Assembly: GCA_021780755.1 (NCBI GenBank)
Contig: JAJXYF010000015.1
Coordinates: 62,001 to 126,000, forward strand
Direction: 5' to 3'
DNA: 64,000 nt
DNA from: Deltaproteobacteria bacterium
GTDB taxonomy: Bacteria; Desulfobacterota; Binatia; Binatales; Binataceae
The notes beneath the pieces are model-generated. The model saw nothing but the letters and a program-made list of their open reading frames with translations, was not told the origin of the DNA and did not search any database. This document shows, piece by piece, positions 47,838 to 57,382 of this stretch. Each line of letters starts with the position of its first letter. Position 1 is the stretch's first letter. The position numbers were made by a program, and so were the translations under genes.

Positions 47838-49247
47838 ATGGATCAAAGCCTGCTTGAATTGCGGACGATCGGGGACCTGAAGCGCGCCGGTTATGTGACC
47901 AAGCCGGTGCGTATCGAAATGCGCGACAACCTGCTCGGACGCCTGCGGCGCAAGGAAAAGGTGCTGCCCGGGATCGTCGGCTACGACGACACGGTGTTGC
48001 CGGAGATCGAAAACGGCATTCTCGCGGGCCATCACATGATCCTGCTGGGCGAGCGGGGGCAGGCCAAGTCGCGGATTATCCGGTCGCTCGCTTCGCTGCT
48101 CGACGAACACGTGGCGGCGATCGAGGGCTGCGAGATCAACGACGATCCGTTCGCGCCGATCTGTGGGCGATGCCGCGCGCTGGCCGCCGAGCAAGGCGAC
48201 GAAATGCCGATCGCGTGGCTCACCCGCGAACATCGCTACGCCGAAAAGCTCGCGACGCCAGACGTCTCAGTGGCGGACTTGATCGGCGAGATCGATCCGA
48301 TCAAAGTCGCCGAAGGACGCTACCTGGCCGACGCCGAGACGATTCATTACGGGCTGATTCCGCGCACCAACCGGGGCATCTTCGCGATCAACGAGCTGCC
48401 CGATCTGACCGAGAAGGTGCAGGTCGGCCTGTTCAACCTGATGGAAGAGAAGGACGTCCAGATCAAGGGCTACAAGATTCGGCTGCCGGTTGACGTGATT
48501 TTCGTCGCCAGCGCGAATCCCGAGGACTACACCTCGCGCGGGCGGATCATCACGCCGCTGAAAGACCGCTTCGATATCCAGATTCGGACCCATTATCCGA
48601 AGACGCTCGAGCATGAAGTCGCGATCATGGAGCAGGAATGCAGCTATCCGCTGCGCTCCGAGATGCCGCTGCGGATGCCGCAGTTTTTGAAGGACATCCT
48701 CGCGCAAATCACTTTCGAGGCGCGCGCCTCCAACGAGATCAACCAGACCTCGGGGGTCTCGGTGCGGGTGACGATCAACAATCTCGAGTCGGTAATCTCC
48801 AACGCGGAGAAGCGCGCGATTATCAACGACGACAGCGAGATCGTGCCGCGGCTCTCCGACCTGCATTCGCTCTACGCTTCGACCGCCGGCAAGATCGAAC
48901 TCGAATACGTGGGCGAGGACAAGAAGGACGACGACCTGATCGAGCGGCTGGTGAATCGCGCGGTGCTGAAGGTCTTCGACCGCTGCGTCAAGCTCGACGA
49001 TCTGAAACGCGTGGCGGCCTACTTCGAGCAGGGTTGGGGCGTCGAGGTGTCCGACCGGGCGCCGGCCTCCGACTACCTGGACGCACTGCGCGAGGTGCCG
49101 GGCCTGCGCGAGGCGATCGACCAGATCGGCGTGTTCGAAACGCCCGGCCTGATGGCGACGGCAAGCGAGTTTATCTTCGAGGGCCTGCATCTGCATCAGA
49201 AGCTCAACAAGGAACGCCAGGGCGGTCGCTACTCCTATCACGCCTGA
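47838..49247 (+). CDS. MoxR/Mg-chelatase-type AAA+ ATPase
   Basis: A 469-residue ATPase of the ChlI/RavA-like AAA+ group. Walker A is the unusual GERGQAKSR (about 75-83) and the Walker B region is IFAINELPDLTEKVQVGLFNLMEE. SANPEDYTSRGRIITPLKDRF holds sensor 1 and the arginine finger. A Cys-bearing insert (GCEINDDPFAPICGRCR, about 98-115) could bind a metal. It is 15 nt ahead of a VWA-domain gene, the usual MoxR-VWA partnership that remodels or inserts cofactors into client proteins. The client is unknown; no chlorophyll or cobalamin chelatase genes are near. Confidence 0.9.
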   Translation: MDQSLLELRTIGDLKRAGYVTKPVRIEMRDNLLGRLRRKEKVLPGIVGYDDTVLPEIENGILAGHHMILLGERGQAKSRIIRSLASLLDEHVAAIEGCEINDDPFAPICGRCRALAAEQGDEMPIAWLTREHRYAEKLATPDVSVADLIGEIDPIKVAEGRYLADAETIHYGLIPRTNRGIFAINELPDLTEKVQVGLFNLMEEKDVQIKGYKIRLPVDVIFVASANPEDYTSRGRIITPLKDRFDIQIRTHYPKTLEHEVAIMEQECSYPLRSEMPLRMPQFLKDILAQITFEARASNEINQTSGVSVRVTINNLESVISNAEKRAIINDDSEIVPRLSDLHSLYASTAGKIELEYVGEDKKDDDLIERLVNRAVLKVFDRCVKLDDLKRVAAYFEQGWGVEVSDRAPASDYLDALREVPGLREAIDQIGVFETPGLMATASEFIFEGLHLHQKLNKERQGGRYSYHA

Positions 49248-49262
49248 GGATTGGCATCGACG

Positions 49263-50855
49263 ATGGTCACCACGCGCTATACCCAGTGGGACGGCTCGCA
49301 GAAACTCAAGCTCGACGCCGACAAGGTCTTCGAGAAGCTGGCCGAGATGCTTTCCTACACCGACGACATCCGGCAGGCGATGGACTGGATGATGCGCCAG
49401 GGCATGGATTTCGACGGCGTGAAGGTGCAGGGGCTGGAGGAGTTTCTCGAACAGTTGCGCCAGGAGATGCGCCAGCGCTATCGCGATTTCAATCTCAAGA
49501 ATTCATTGTCGGAACTCGAGCGGCGACTCGAGGAGATCCTCAACCAGGAACGGCAGACGCTCGAATCGATGCGCGGGCAAAAGCCCGGCGTCGAGGACAA
49601 GCAAGGGCAACTCCGGCAGATGCCGCGGCGGCTATCGGAGGCGCTGCGCAAGCTCGAAAACTACGAATTCGAGGACGCGCAAGCCAAGGCCGATTTCGAC
49701 CAGCTGCTCAACGAGTATGAGAACGTCCGCGACCTCGAGAATTTCCGCGAACGCTACAACCACATGTTCCACGGGCCCAAGAGCCTCGAGTACGAGCCCG
49801 CGCTCGATCTGATGCGTGAGATGGAGCGGATGCGCCAGCTCGAGCAGGACCTGATGTCGGGTAACTTCGAGTCGATCTCGATGGAGGACCTGAAGGACCT
49901 GATGGGCCAGCAGGCGCAGCAGGATTTTCAGAGCCTGCGCCAGGTCATGATGCTGCTCAATCAGTCGGGCTACATAGTGCACAAGGGCGATCACATGCAG
50001 CTCTCGCCCAAGGGCGTGCGGCGAATCGGGCAGCTCGCGCTGCGCGACATCTACCAGGGCCTGCTCAAGGACCGCGCGGGATCGCATACCACGGACCATC
50101 GCGGAATCACCGAGATGCGCCCCGACCAGACGCGGCCGTACGAGTTCGGCGATCCGCTCAACCTGAACCTGGTGGCGACGCTCAAACACGCGCTCGCGCG
50201 ACGGCCCGGGGTGCCGCTCGCTCTCAAACCCGATGACTTCGAAATTTACGAGAACGATTACGGCAGCTCGTCATCAACCGTGCTCTGCCTCGACATGTCA
50301 TGGTCGATGAGCTGGGAGGGCCGCTTCGCCGCGGCGAAGAAAGTCGCGCTCGCATTAGAGACGCTGATCCGCTCGAAATTTCCGCGCGACTATTTTTCAA
50401 TCGTCGGTTTTTTCACGCGCGCCGTTGAGTTGAAACTTAAAGACCTGCCGGAAGCCTCGTGGAACATGGGGGACCCGTTCACCAATCTGCAGGACGGCCT
50501 GCGGTTGGCGAGCGACCTGCTCGGACGCCATCCGTCGCGCAACCAGCACATCATCGTAATCACCGACGGCCAGCCGACCGCCTACTTCCTCAACAAGCGG
50601 CTCTACTGCGAATGGCCGCTGTCATTCGGCGGCATCAGCATGCGCGCGGCGCAGGAGACGCTCAAAGAGGTCGAGCGGGTGACGCGACGCGGAATCACGA
50701 TCAACACCTTCATGCTCGACGACGCGCCGAGCCTGCGCGCCTTCGTCGAGAAGATGACGCAGATCAATCGTGGTCGCGCGCTCTATACCCGCCCCGACCA
50801 TCTGGGCGAGTACATGCTGGTCGATTACCTGTCGAAGAAGCGCAAACACGTCTGA
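49263..50855 (+). CDS. VWA-domain partner of the MoxR-type ATPase
   Basis: A 530-residue protein. The N-terminal two-thirds is charged and helical, with likely coiled coil at about 55-215 (ELERRLEEILNQERQTLESM and similar). The C-terminal VWA domain (about 340-520) has an intact MIDAS: DMSWSMS, the distal Thr in DPFTNLQDGL and Asp in VITDGQPT. It resembles ChlD-like partners of AAA+ ATPases. ATG 49263 is preferred, with GAGGA 12 nt upstream; TTG 49251 abuts that site. The preceding ATPase stop is 15 nt away. Confidence 0.88.
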   Translation: MVTTRYTQWDGSQKLKLDADKVFEKLAEMLSYTDDIRQAMDWMMRQGMDFDGVKVQGLEEFLEQLRQEMRQRYRDFNLKNSLSELERRLEEILNQERQTLESMRGQKPGVEDKQGQLRQMPRRLSEALRKLENYEFEDAQAKADFDQLLNEYENVRDLENFRERYNHMFHGPKSLEYEPALDLMREMERMRQLEQDLMSGNFESISMEDLKDLMGQQAQQDFQSLRQVMMLLNQSGYIVHKGDHMQLSPKGVRRIGQLALRDIYQGLLKDRAGSHTTDHRGITEMRPDQTRPYEFGDPLNLNLVATLKHALARRPGVPLALKPDDFEIYENDYGSSSSTVLCLDMSWSMSWEGRFAAAKKVALALETLIRSKFPRDYFSIVGFFTRAVELKLKDLPEASWNMGDPFTNLQDGLRLASDLLGRHPSRNQHIIVITDGQPTAYFLNKRLYCEWPLSFGGISMRAAQETLKEVERVTRRGITINTFMLDDAPSLRAFVEKMTQINRGRALYTRPDHLGEYMLVDYLSKKRKHV

Positions 50856-50886
50856 AGACCTGCCCCCTAGGGGAGGGGTGATGGAG

Positions 50887-51705
50887 TCATGGGGCGGCGC
50901 TGGAGTCCTCAGGCGCGATCGATTCCTGGGTCGCGGAAGTCACCGACATGGAATTTTCCGCGCGGTTCCATTCGGCTTCGTGCCATCCCTCTTTGAACGC
51001 CGCGACGCGCTGCTCGCTGGTCCCGTGCGAGGCGCCGATCCCGAATTCATCGCCGGTCATGCTCCAGTACGGCGCGAGTCCGGTGGCCGGGACGTCGAGC
51101 TTCTGCATGGTGTAGCCGGCGAAGCGGTCGGCCTCGAGTTCCTTGATCTGGTTCGGCACCGCGGTGCGCGACGCGGCGAAGTCCTGATGAACCTCGTGGC
51201 CGACTTCGTGCGCGAAGATCGCATAGAGCATCGGGGTGAGCACGTTGGGATCGTTGAGATTGAGGCGCAAGCCGAGCAGCATCGCGAGCGCGGCCGGATT
51301 GTAGAAGATGCAGCCGCCGCCAATCGCGTGCGGGCCTTCGGGCGCGACTGATTGATAGACCCGGACGTTGGAACCCCACGCCCCGTTGATCTCTGAGACG
51401 ATCCTCTTAATTTTTGGCGAAGGCGCCACCGCCCGCTCACCACATGCGATCGTTACGTTGGAAGCGCCAGCCGCATTCGCCGGTGCGGAGGACGCCGCCC
51501 TGCGATGCGACGAATGGACGGACCGATTGAGGGCGGCCGCCGACGCTGGAGCGGGTGCAGCCGTGCCGGCTGACGACGAATCCGGTACGGCTTCCCAGTC
51601 GTCGTCGGCGCGCGCGCGCGCCGGCGTTGTCGCGATGACGGTGAGCGCGAGCACCGCGAGCGCCGCCACTCTCGAAGCCTTTAGTGCTGGTTTTCCAGTC
51701 GGCAT
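50887..51705 (-). CDS. Exported M48-like zinc metallopeptidase
   Basis: A 272-residue protein with a signal peptide (about 1-32: basic start, ALAVLALTVIATTP core, ARARA). After an Ala/Ser-rich linker comes the catalytic domain: zinc motif HEVGHEVH (about residues 168-175) and the third ligand in ELEADRFAGYTM, the gluzincin ExxxD pattern. CGERAV and GGGCIFYNP Cys may form a disulfide. It resembles the putative neutral zinc/M48-type peptidases without the membrane helices of HtpX. The ATG at 51705 is chosen because it starts the signal peptide; 51726 is possible. It converges with the VWA gene with only 31 nt between. Confidence 0.82.
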   Translation of the reverse strand: MPTGKPALKASRVAALAVLALTVIATTPARARADDDWEAVPDSSSAGTAAPAPASAAALNRSVHSSHRRAASSAPANAAGASNVTIACGERAVAPSPKIKRIVSEINGAWGSNVRVYQSVAPEGPHAIGGGCIFYNPAALAMLLGLRLNLNDPNVLTPMLYAIFAHEVGHEVHQDFAASRTAVPNQIKELEADRFAGYTMQKLDVPATGLAPYWSMTGDEFGIGASHGTSEQRVAAFKEGWHEAEWNRAENSMSVTSATQESIAPEDSSAAP

Positions 51706-51812
51706 ATTTTTCGCGCCGCGCTCCATCGCAGCGCCCACGCTAGTAAGCCATCGAAATAGCGCGCGAGTGTCAAGCGCCGGTCCGCCGTTCTCGCGAAATT
51801 GGACGGCGACCG

Positions 51813-52775
51813 CTAATGCGCCGCGCCTCCGATGTGCGGCTGCGACGAACCCACGCGGGACGCGAAGGTGCGCGTCGCGGGCATTGTCCACGACGCCCCG
51901 ATTTCGCGCAGCACGATCGCCTCCGAGTGCTCACCGGCATCGTTGATCAGGCGTCCCAACGGCTCGTCCATCGGTTCCTTCGAGAGGCGAAAGGTACCCC
52001 AATGAATGGGGACCAGGTAGCGCGCGCCGGTTTGCCGAAACATCGCCCACACCTGCTCGGGGTTGGCGTGGTTGTGGATCCACGGATCGTAAGCGCCGAT
52101 TGAAAACGCGGCGACCTCCGGCGGCCGGTTGGCCAGCGCATCGAAGACGTTGGTGTAGGCGCTGTCGCACGCGAGCAGCATCCGATGGCTGCCGCGATCG
52201 AGCACATAGCTGTTGAAACCATATTCGATGCCGAAGGGCGGCCAGCGCTTGCCCCAATGGCGCGCGGCCATCGCGGTGACCGTCAGCCCCTTCACGGTGG
52301 TGGACTCGCCCCATTTGAGCTCGCGCACATCGTTGAAACCGAGCGGGCGAATCAACGCGGCGCATTTGGCGCAGGCGATGACCGTCGCGCTTTTTGGCAG
52401 CGCCTCGAGCGACGGGAGATCGAGGTGGTCCATGTGGGCGTGAGGGACCAGAATAACGTCGAGCGGCCCGAGCGCGTCGAGCTTGAGCGGCGGTGCGACG
52501 TAACGATGCGGACCGAAGGTCACCATCGAATCGAGGGTGAGGCCGACGCGATCGAAGAGCGTCGGATCGCTGATCACGCGGACGCCATAGTAATTCAATA
52601 GGAGCGTCGCGTGTCCGAGATTCGCGATCGTGAGATCGCCGTCGGGCCACGCGGCCGGATCGAGTCGCGTATGCGCCGGCGTATCGGAGGCCGTCGCGGC
52701 GGCGTCGCGAAAGTGGAGATAGACCGCGCCCGCCGCAATCAGAACCAGCACCGCGAGCGCCGCAATCAACCTCAT
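51813..52775 (-). CDS. Membrane-anchored MBL-fold hydrolase (NAPE-PLD/UlaG-like)
   Basis: A 320-residue metallo-beta-lactamase-fold protein with an N-terminal membrane anchor (about 1-22: LIAALAVLVLIAAGAVYL). Metal ligands: the HAHMDHLD motif (about 112-119), MAARHWGKRWPPFG (the H typical of NAPE-PLD-like enzymes), ACDSAYT and PIHWGTF at the end. These match the group that includes N-acylphosphatidylethanolamine phospholipase D and outer-membrane lipid hydrolases. ATG 52775 has AGGAG very close; TTG at 52799 is a less supported alternative. The substrate is unknown. Confidence 0.87.
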   Translation of the reverse strand: MRLIAALAVLVLIAAGAVYLHFRDAAATASDTPAHTRLDPAAWPDGDLTIANLGHATLLLNYYGVRVISDPTLFDRVGLTLDSMVTFGPHRYVAPPLKLDALGPLDVILVPHAHMDHLDLPSLEALPKSATVIACAKCAALIRPLGFNDVRELKWGESTTVKGLTVTAMAARHWGKRWPPFGIEYGFNSYVLDRGSHRMLLACDSAYTNVFDALANRPPEVAAFSIGAYDPWIHNHANPEQVWAMFRQTGARYLVPIHWGTFRLSKEPMDEPLGRLINDAGEHSEAIVLREIGASWTMPATRTFASRVGSSQPHIGGAAH

Positions 52776-52839
52776 TACTCCTGCGGCAAAGCGCTTCAAC
52801 CGAGCACTCGGACGTGAATTTTCAGCGGACCATTGCGCT

Positions 52840-53559
52840 TCATTCGGGAACGGGAAAGCAGGGCAGACGCTTCCGCAGCGAATAGCGAAACGCCCGTCCG
52901 TTGTACTTGAAGGTGCCGACCACAGGCCCGAAATCGAGCGTCAATGACGCCAGTTCATCGCGCTCCACCCCGGCCAGCGGAACGTCAGGCGCATACGCCA
53001 GGAAGGTAGTGTAGCCGGGCATCGAGGAGGTCTTGAGCGGCGGCTTGAACTCCATGTGGTCGAGATTGTTCGCCGGCGCCCAGCCGCCCGCCGCGACGTC
53101 CTGGGCTTTCGCGGAGGCCCCCGGCATTTCGGCCAATACCGTCCAGTGCGGCGAATCCGCCGACCCGCCGAGGCCGAGCTCCCGCCATTGGGTAACGCCA
53201 GTGTGGTCGGTGTGGAACTCGATGATCGCCGGCGTGATCATGATCAGTTCGTTGCACTTGGCGGTATTTGCCGGGTTCTTGGAACTGGTGCTGTCGAAGT
53301 CGCTGTCGTCGAACTTGGTTTCGTTCATGACCTCGGTTTCTTCGGGATTCTGATCGTCGCCATGCTTGACCATGGTGCCGGCCTGCGCGCCGATGCCGAT
53401 CGCCTTCCCGAGCATTTCGGCGCCGTCCACGGCGAGCGGTATAAAGGGCGCGAAGCATCCGGTGGAAAACAGTACGAGCGCGGCGACCCCGGCCCAGAGC
53501 GCGCCCACCATCACGACATAATTCAAGCGTTGCTTCAAGTTGTTGGCGTCCAGAGTCAT
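52840..53559 (-). CDS. Membrane or lipid-anchored protein of unknown function
   Basis: A 239-residue protein with a single N-terminal hydrophobic segment (about 14-38: VVMVGALWAGVAALVLFSTGC) ending in a Cys that could be a non-standard lipobox. The remainder is soluble, with an acidic Asp/Ser-rich stretch (about 65-90) and a C-terminal region of beta character (TLDFGPVVGTFKYNGRAFRY). The family is not recognised. Its start overlaps the methyltransferase stop by ATGA, so it is translationally coupled to it. Confidence 0.65.
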   Translation of the reverse strand: MTLDANNLKQRLNYVVMVGALWAGVAALVLFSTGCFAPFIPLAVDGAEMLGKAIGIGAQAGTMVKHGDDQNPEETEVMNETKFDDSDFDSTSSKNPANTAKCNELIMITPAIIEFHTDHTGVTQWRELGLGGSADSPHWTVLAEMPGASAKAQDVAAGGWAPANNLDHMEFKPPLKTSSMPGYTTFLAYAPDVPLAGVERDELASLTLDFGPVVGTFKYNGRAFRYSLRKRLPCFPVPE

Positions 53560-54554
53560 GGCTTGCGCGCACTGACGATCGATGATGTGAACGGCGGACT
53601 CGGCAGCGTCGTCATCCGAATATCGGCGAAACCCGCCGCCCGCATCCATCCGGCGGTCTCATCGAAGCTGTAGTCGCGGCCGCGGGTGGTGAGCAGCAGG
53701 TACAGCGAAAAGACCGCTCCCGCCGCAGGTTCGGTCAGATCGCGATTCATGATGTGGTCCTTGACGGCGATGAGTCCGCCGGGTGCGAGTGCGCGAAAGC
53801 ATTTCGCCATCAACGCCTCGTTCACGGGCTCATTTTCGCTATGGATAATGTTCGACATGAAGATGGCGTCAACCGGCCCCGGCAGTTCGCCGGCCAGATA
53901 ATCGACCGCGCGCAGATCGATTCGCGAGAGTAACGCTGGCGTTCGCTGAGCGAGCATCCGGCGCGCAACTTCAAGTGTTGCTGGAAGGTCCCACAGCGCG
54001 CCGTGCAGATCGGGATAGCGCCGCAAAAACTCGACCAGGTAGGTCCCGGGGCCGCCGCCGACGTCCGCGAGCGTGCGGACGCCGGTTAGGTCGAGATGTT
54101 CCGCCGTCCAGCGATCGTCGCCGCGTGCGCGCACCAGGCTGTCCATCGCGGCGATGAAGCGCGCGGTGGCGGCCGGCGACGATTGGAACATGTCGGGGGT
54201 GCGGGCTGGAGCACCGCTGCGCAGAGAATCTTCCAGCCGGCCCCATGCGTTCCACAGCTCCGCGTCAAACAGGATCATCCCGCCGAGATATTCGGGCGAG
54301 GCTTCGACCAGAAATCGCTGCGCGGATTGTTCCAGATGGTAGCGGCCGTCGATCTTTTGCAGCAGTCCGATGGCGACCATCGCGTTGGCGAGGATGGCGG
54401 TTGCGCGCGACTCGGTGCCGATCGCCGACGCGAGTTCGCTGGCTTCGAGCGGTCGTGCGCCCAGCCGTTCAAAGATTCCGAGTTTCAGGGCGATTTGGAT
54501 CGCGCGCGCCTCGGCATGACCGCCCGCCATCCCCGCAATCGTGGAAAAGTCCAT
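53556..54554 (-). CDS. Class I O-methyltransferase, family 2 type
   Basis: A 332-residue SAM-dependent methyltransferase with an N-terminal winged-helix dimerisation domain (about 1-95) and a catalytic Rossmann domain (SAM motif LADVGGGPGTYLVEFLRRYP, about 170-189; WDLPATLEVARRML; ALAPGGLIAVKDHIMN). It resembles the hydroxyneurosporene/plant-type O-methyltransferase 2 group; the usual catalytic His region reads SNIIHSENE. The ATG at 54554 follows a GGGGGG run. The product cannot be predicted. It is coupled to the following membrane protein gene. Confidence 0.88.
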   Translation of the reverse strand: MDFSTIAGMAGGHAEARAIQIALKLGIFERLGARPLEASELASAIGTESRATAILANAMVAIGLLQKIDGRYHLEQSAQRFLVEASPEYLGGMILFDAELWNAWGRLEDSLRSGAPARTPDMFQSSPAATARFIAAMDSLVRARGDDRWTAEHLDLTGVRTLADVGGGPGTYLVEFLRRYPDLHGALWDLPATLEVARRMLAQRTPALLSRIDLRAVDYLAGELPGPVDAIFMSNIIHSENEPVNEALMAKCFRALAPGGLIAVKDHIMNRDLTEPAAGAVFSLYLLLTTRGRDYSFDETAGWMRAAGFADIRMTTLPSPPFTSSIVSARKP

Positions 54555-54718
54555 GCGCCCCCCGCACGCCCGCGGCCCGGCCGCAACTTCCGGCCGCGAG
54601 CGAACTTCGACACCGCACCATCCGAACATGCAGCATCCGCGCTTTGCCGCTGTAGTTCAACCTTGATCCGCGCCATGGCGCGTGCGGGATCGCGGTCTTT
54701 GCTGCCGTCAAATTTCAA

Positions 54719-55246
54719 CTAACGCATTAGGTCGAGCGTGACGTAATAAGACCCGTCGGCGGCATGCGCGATCGCGACCGCGGTGGTGCGAAACTGCGGC
54801 GCGAGCAGATTGATCCGCGAAGTCGGACTCGCGAGCCAGGTCGTCAGCGCGCGCTGCGGCAGCGAATCGAGGTCGTGGCCCGGATCGCTCAGAAGGTTCT
54901 CGGCGATTTCATCGTAATCGAGTCCGGCGGCGCGGGCACGATCCACCGGGGTGTCGCCGTCGGCGCTATCGTGGGCGACATAGCCGTGCTCAGCCATGTC
55001 CTGCGCATGGGCGCGTGCGGCCAGGGTCAGGCGATCGGAGAGCGCCAACGGGGCAGCGCCGGCCTGCATCCGCGCGGTATTGATGAGTTCGACGATGCGC
55101 GCTTCGATCGGATTGAGCTGCGCTTGCGGCACCGCCGGGTCGGGCTGCGGCGGAGCGACGTGCCTGACGCGCGTCGCGATCGAGGCGACGAACAAGACCA
55201 CACCGATCGCAACCGAGAAGCGCAAGAGCCGATGGCGGCGCGCCAT
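54719..55246 (-). CDS. CAP-superfamily (SCP/PR-1) exported protein
   Basis: A 175-residue protein with an N-terminal hydrophobic anchor or signal (about 8-27: LLRFSVAIGVVLFVASIATR) followed by a CAP domain: RIVELINTARMQAGAAPL, AARAHAQDMAEHGYVAHDS (first His), DYDEIAENLL (the conserved GENL-like Glu) and the end AVAIAHAADGSYYVTLDLM. The bacterial CAP group has unclear function, proposed in lipid or peptidoglycan contacts. The ATG at 55246 gives a clean signal; a longer start would add a basic, unlikely leader. Confidence 0.85.
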   Translation of the reverse strand: MARRHRLLRFSVAIGVVLFVASIATRVRHVAPPQPDPAVPQAQLNPIEARIVELINTARMQAGAAPLALSDRLTLAARAHAQDMAEHGYVAHDSADGDTPVDRARAAGLDYDEIAENLLSDPGHDLDSLPQRALTTWLASPTSRINLLAPQFRTTAVAIAHAADGSYYVTLDLMR

Positions 55247-55578
55247 CTCAGCGGTGCTTATCCGAACTACCTTGAGATGGCGCACGTTCCGCGGATTTCT
55301 GCGACCGCTGGCCGATAAGGCTCTCATGCGCGCAACCACACCTTTCATCCGGCGCGAGATCCGCACCGCCTGTCGGTGCGGACCACCGGCCGAATGCTGC
55401 GAGCGTGACGGCAAAATTGCCGCCGGCGCCACCTAAGTGTTGGCCGCCGTCGCGCTCGTGTCAACGCGGCGGCGGATTTTACCTGTGGATGAAGCCGCCG
55501 CGCGTGCGCTCCGCCGATGCGAAGCGGTACGCGCCGTCCCCGCCGTATATATCGATGATTGGGCGACGGCGCGAACCG

Positions 55579-56547
55579 TTACGGCACCAGCACCAACTTG
55601 CCGACCGATCCGCGCGATTCGATAAACCGGTGCGCGGCAGGCGCTTCGGCCAGCGGGAAGCTCTTGCCAACCAGAATCTTGAGCTTCCCTTCCCGAATCA
55701 GGTTGAAGCTGTGCTCGATCCCACGGCGCATCAAGTCGTGATTCGACGACGCCGTATAAAGGACGAAGCCGCTGACCTTGAGCGATTTCTCGAACAGTCG
55801 AAAGACGTCGAGCTTGTCCGGGGGGCCGCCGGCGCGTCCGTACAGAATCGTATGGCCAAAGGGCGCCGCGCAGGCGAGCCCCTTTTCAAAAGTCGGCTTG
55901 CCGACCGCGTCGAGAATCAGATTGACGCCCTGGCCGCCGGTGATTCGCTTGACCTCTTCGGCGAAGTCGTGAGTTTCATAATTGATTACTTCGTCGGCGC
56001 CGTACTTTTTTGCGATTTCAATTTTGCTGTCGCTCGAAACCGTACCGATCACACGCGCGCCCGCCGCCTTCGCGATCTGCATCGCGACGATCCCGACGCC
56101 GCCCGCCGCCGAATGCACCAACACGATCTGCCCCGGCGTCATCTGATGGCAAGTATGGATCATGAACCACGCTGTCAGCGTCTGAATCGGAAACGCGGCG
56201 CCTTCCTCGAAGCTGATGAAATCGGGCAGCGGGATGACCTGGTTAGCATAGAACAGCGCATACTCGGCGTATGCCTTGAGGCCCACCGCCGCGATGCGCA
56301 TGCCGGGTTTGAGGCCCTCGACGCCGGGGCCCACTTCGTCGATCACGCCGGCCGCTTCCATGCCGGGGGTGTCGGGCAGCTTGGGCTTGATCAGGTAGGT
56401 GCCCTGGCGAAAGAACGTGTCGGCGAAATTGATTCCCGCCGCACGCACGCGCATCCGGATCATCCCAGGCCGCGGCTCGGGCTTGGGCACCTCGACGAGT
56501 TGCATCACGTCGGGACCGCCGACCTCTTTGAACTGAATCGCTTTCAC
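55579..56547 (-). CDS. NADPH:quinone reductase-like MDR oxidoreductase
   Basis: A 322-residue medium-chain reductase without the zinc ligands of alcohol dehydrogenases. Segments: GINFADTFFRQGTY, GMEAAGVIDEVGPGVEGLKPG, the NADPH motif HSAAGGVGIVAMQIAKAAGA (about 145-164) and YGADEVINYET. These are typical of crotonase-like quinone/enoyl reductases (Qor). GTG at 56547 is chosen since GGAGG lies 9 nt upstream; the ATG at 56556 abuts that site. It stands alone and divergent from the HAD gene. Confidence 0.9.
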   Translation of the reverse strand: MKAIQFKEVGGPDVMQLVEVPKPEPRPGMIRMRVRAAGINFADTFFRQGTYLIKPKLPDTPGMEAAGVIDEVGPGVEGLKPGMRIAAVGLKAYAEYALFYANQVIPLPDFISFEEGAAFPIQTLTAWFMIHTCHQMTPGQIVLVHSAAGGVGIVAMQIAKAAGARVIGTVSSDSKIEIAKKYGADEVINYETHDFAEEVKRITGGQGVNLILDAVGKPTFEKGLACAAPFGHTILYGRAGGPPDKLDVFRLFEKSLKVSGFVLYTASSNHDLMRRGIEHSFNLIREGKLKILVGKSFPLAEAPAAHRFIESRGSVGKLVLVP

Positions 56548-56749
56548 TGATCGCATCCTCCGTTGGCGCGGCCGTCCGCAACTATCAGCGTCTCGTTTAT
56601 CGCGATGACGTTCGCGATGCGTGCCGCCGTGCAAATTTCTTTTGAGACACCATCGCAACTAGCAAATCCCGCCGCGTGGCCAAAGCGGTTGCGCGGCTTC
56701 GATCGCGACTCGGCGCGGCGCGCCGGCCCTTCAAACGTGCTATTACATC

Positions 56750-57382
56750 ATGATGCTTGAGCTTGTGATGTTCGACGCCGACGGCGTGCTCTTCGACTCC
56801 ACCGAATCGAATACCGCCTACTACAACGCGATCTACGCGCGGATGGGCGAGCCGCCGATGAGTCCCGAGGAGGAGAAGGCGGGCGTTTTCATGGCGGCGC
56901 CACAGGTCTTCGAGTTGCGCGCGCGCGGCGACCGCGCGAAGTTCGATCGGATGCGCGAGATTGCGCGCACCATGGACGCCACGCCGTTTTTCAACCTGAT
57001 GCGGCCGCCGGTCGAATTACGCCCGTTTCTTACCGCGTTGAAACTGCGCTATCGCCTCGCTCTCGCGACCAACCGTTCGGCCACGATTCCAGCGCTGATC
57101 GATCATCTCGGACTCGACGGTATCTTCGACGCCGTCGCCAGTGCGCGCGACAAGGTGCGGCCGAAGCCGGCGCCCGACATCGTCGAGCTGTGCCTCGCGC
57201 GGGCCGGGGTCGCGGCGCCGCGCGCGGTTTACGTCGGCGACAGCCAGACCGATCGCGTCGCGGCCGAGGCCGCGGGAACCCATTTCATCGGCGTTGGCGA
57301 TCGCGTCGATCACGATCATCGGATCGATCACTTGAGCGAATTGCCCGACCGGCTCGAAGTGATCTTCGGCGCCGTCCGCTAG
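56750..57382 (+). CDS. HAD-superfamily phosphatase
   Basis: A 210-residue HAD hydrolase of the phosphoglycolate phosphatase-like group. Motif [12 protein letters not shown] (about 8-18), motif [11 protein letters not shown], motif III Lys in [10 protein letters not shown] and motif [19 protein letters not shown] are complete. A small helical cap lies at about 20-85. Two consecutive ATGs start the frame. Its stop overlaps that of the convergent TPP enzyme by 3-4 nt. Substrate unknown. Confidence 0.9.
   Translation: MMLELVMFDADGVLFDSTESNTAYYNAIYARMGEPPMSPEEEKAGVFMAAPQVFELRARGDRAKFDRMREIARTMDATPFFNLMRPPVELRPFLTALKLRYRLALATNRSATIPALIDHLGLDGIFDAVASARDKVRPKPAPDIVELCLARAGVAAPRAVYVGDSQTDRVAAEAAGTHFIGVGDRVDHDHRIDHLSELPDRLEVIFGAVR

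Noticed and set aside
50856..50886. CCCCTAGGGG palindrome as a terminator after the VWA gene.
   Set aside because: Short, no T-run; not enough to call a terminator.
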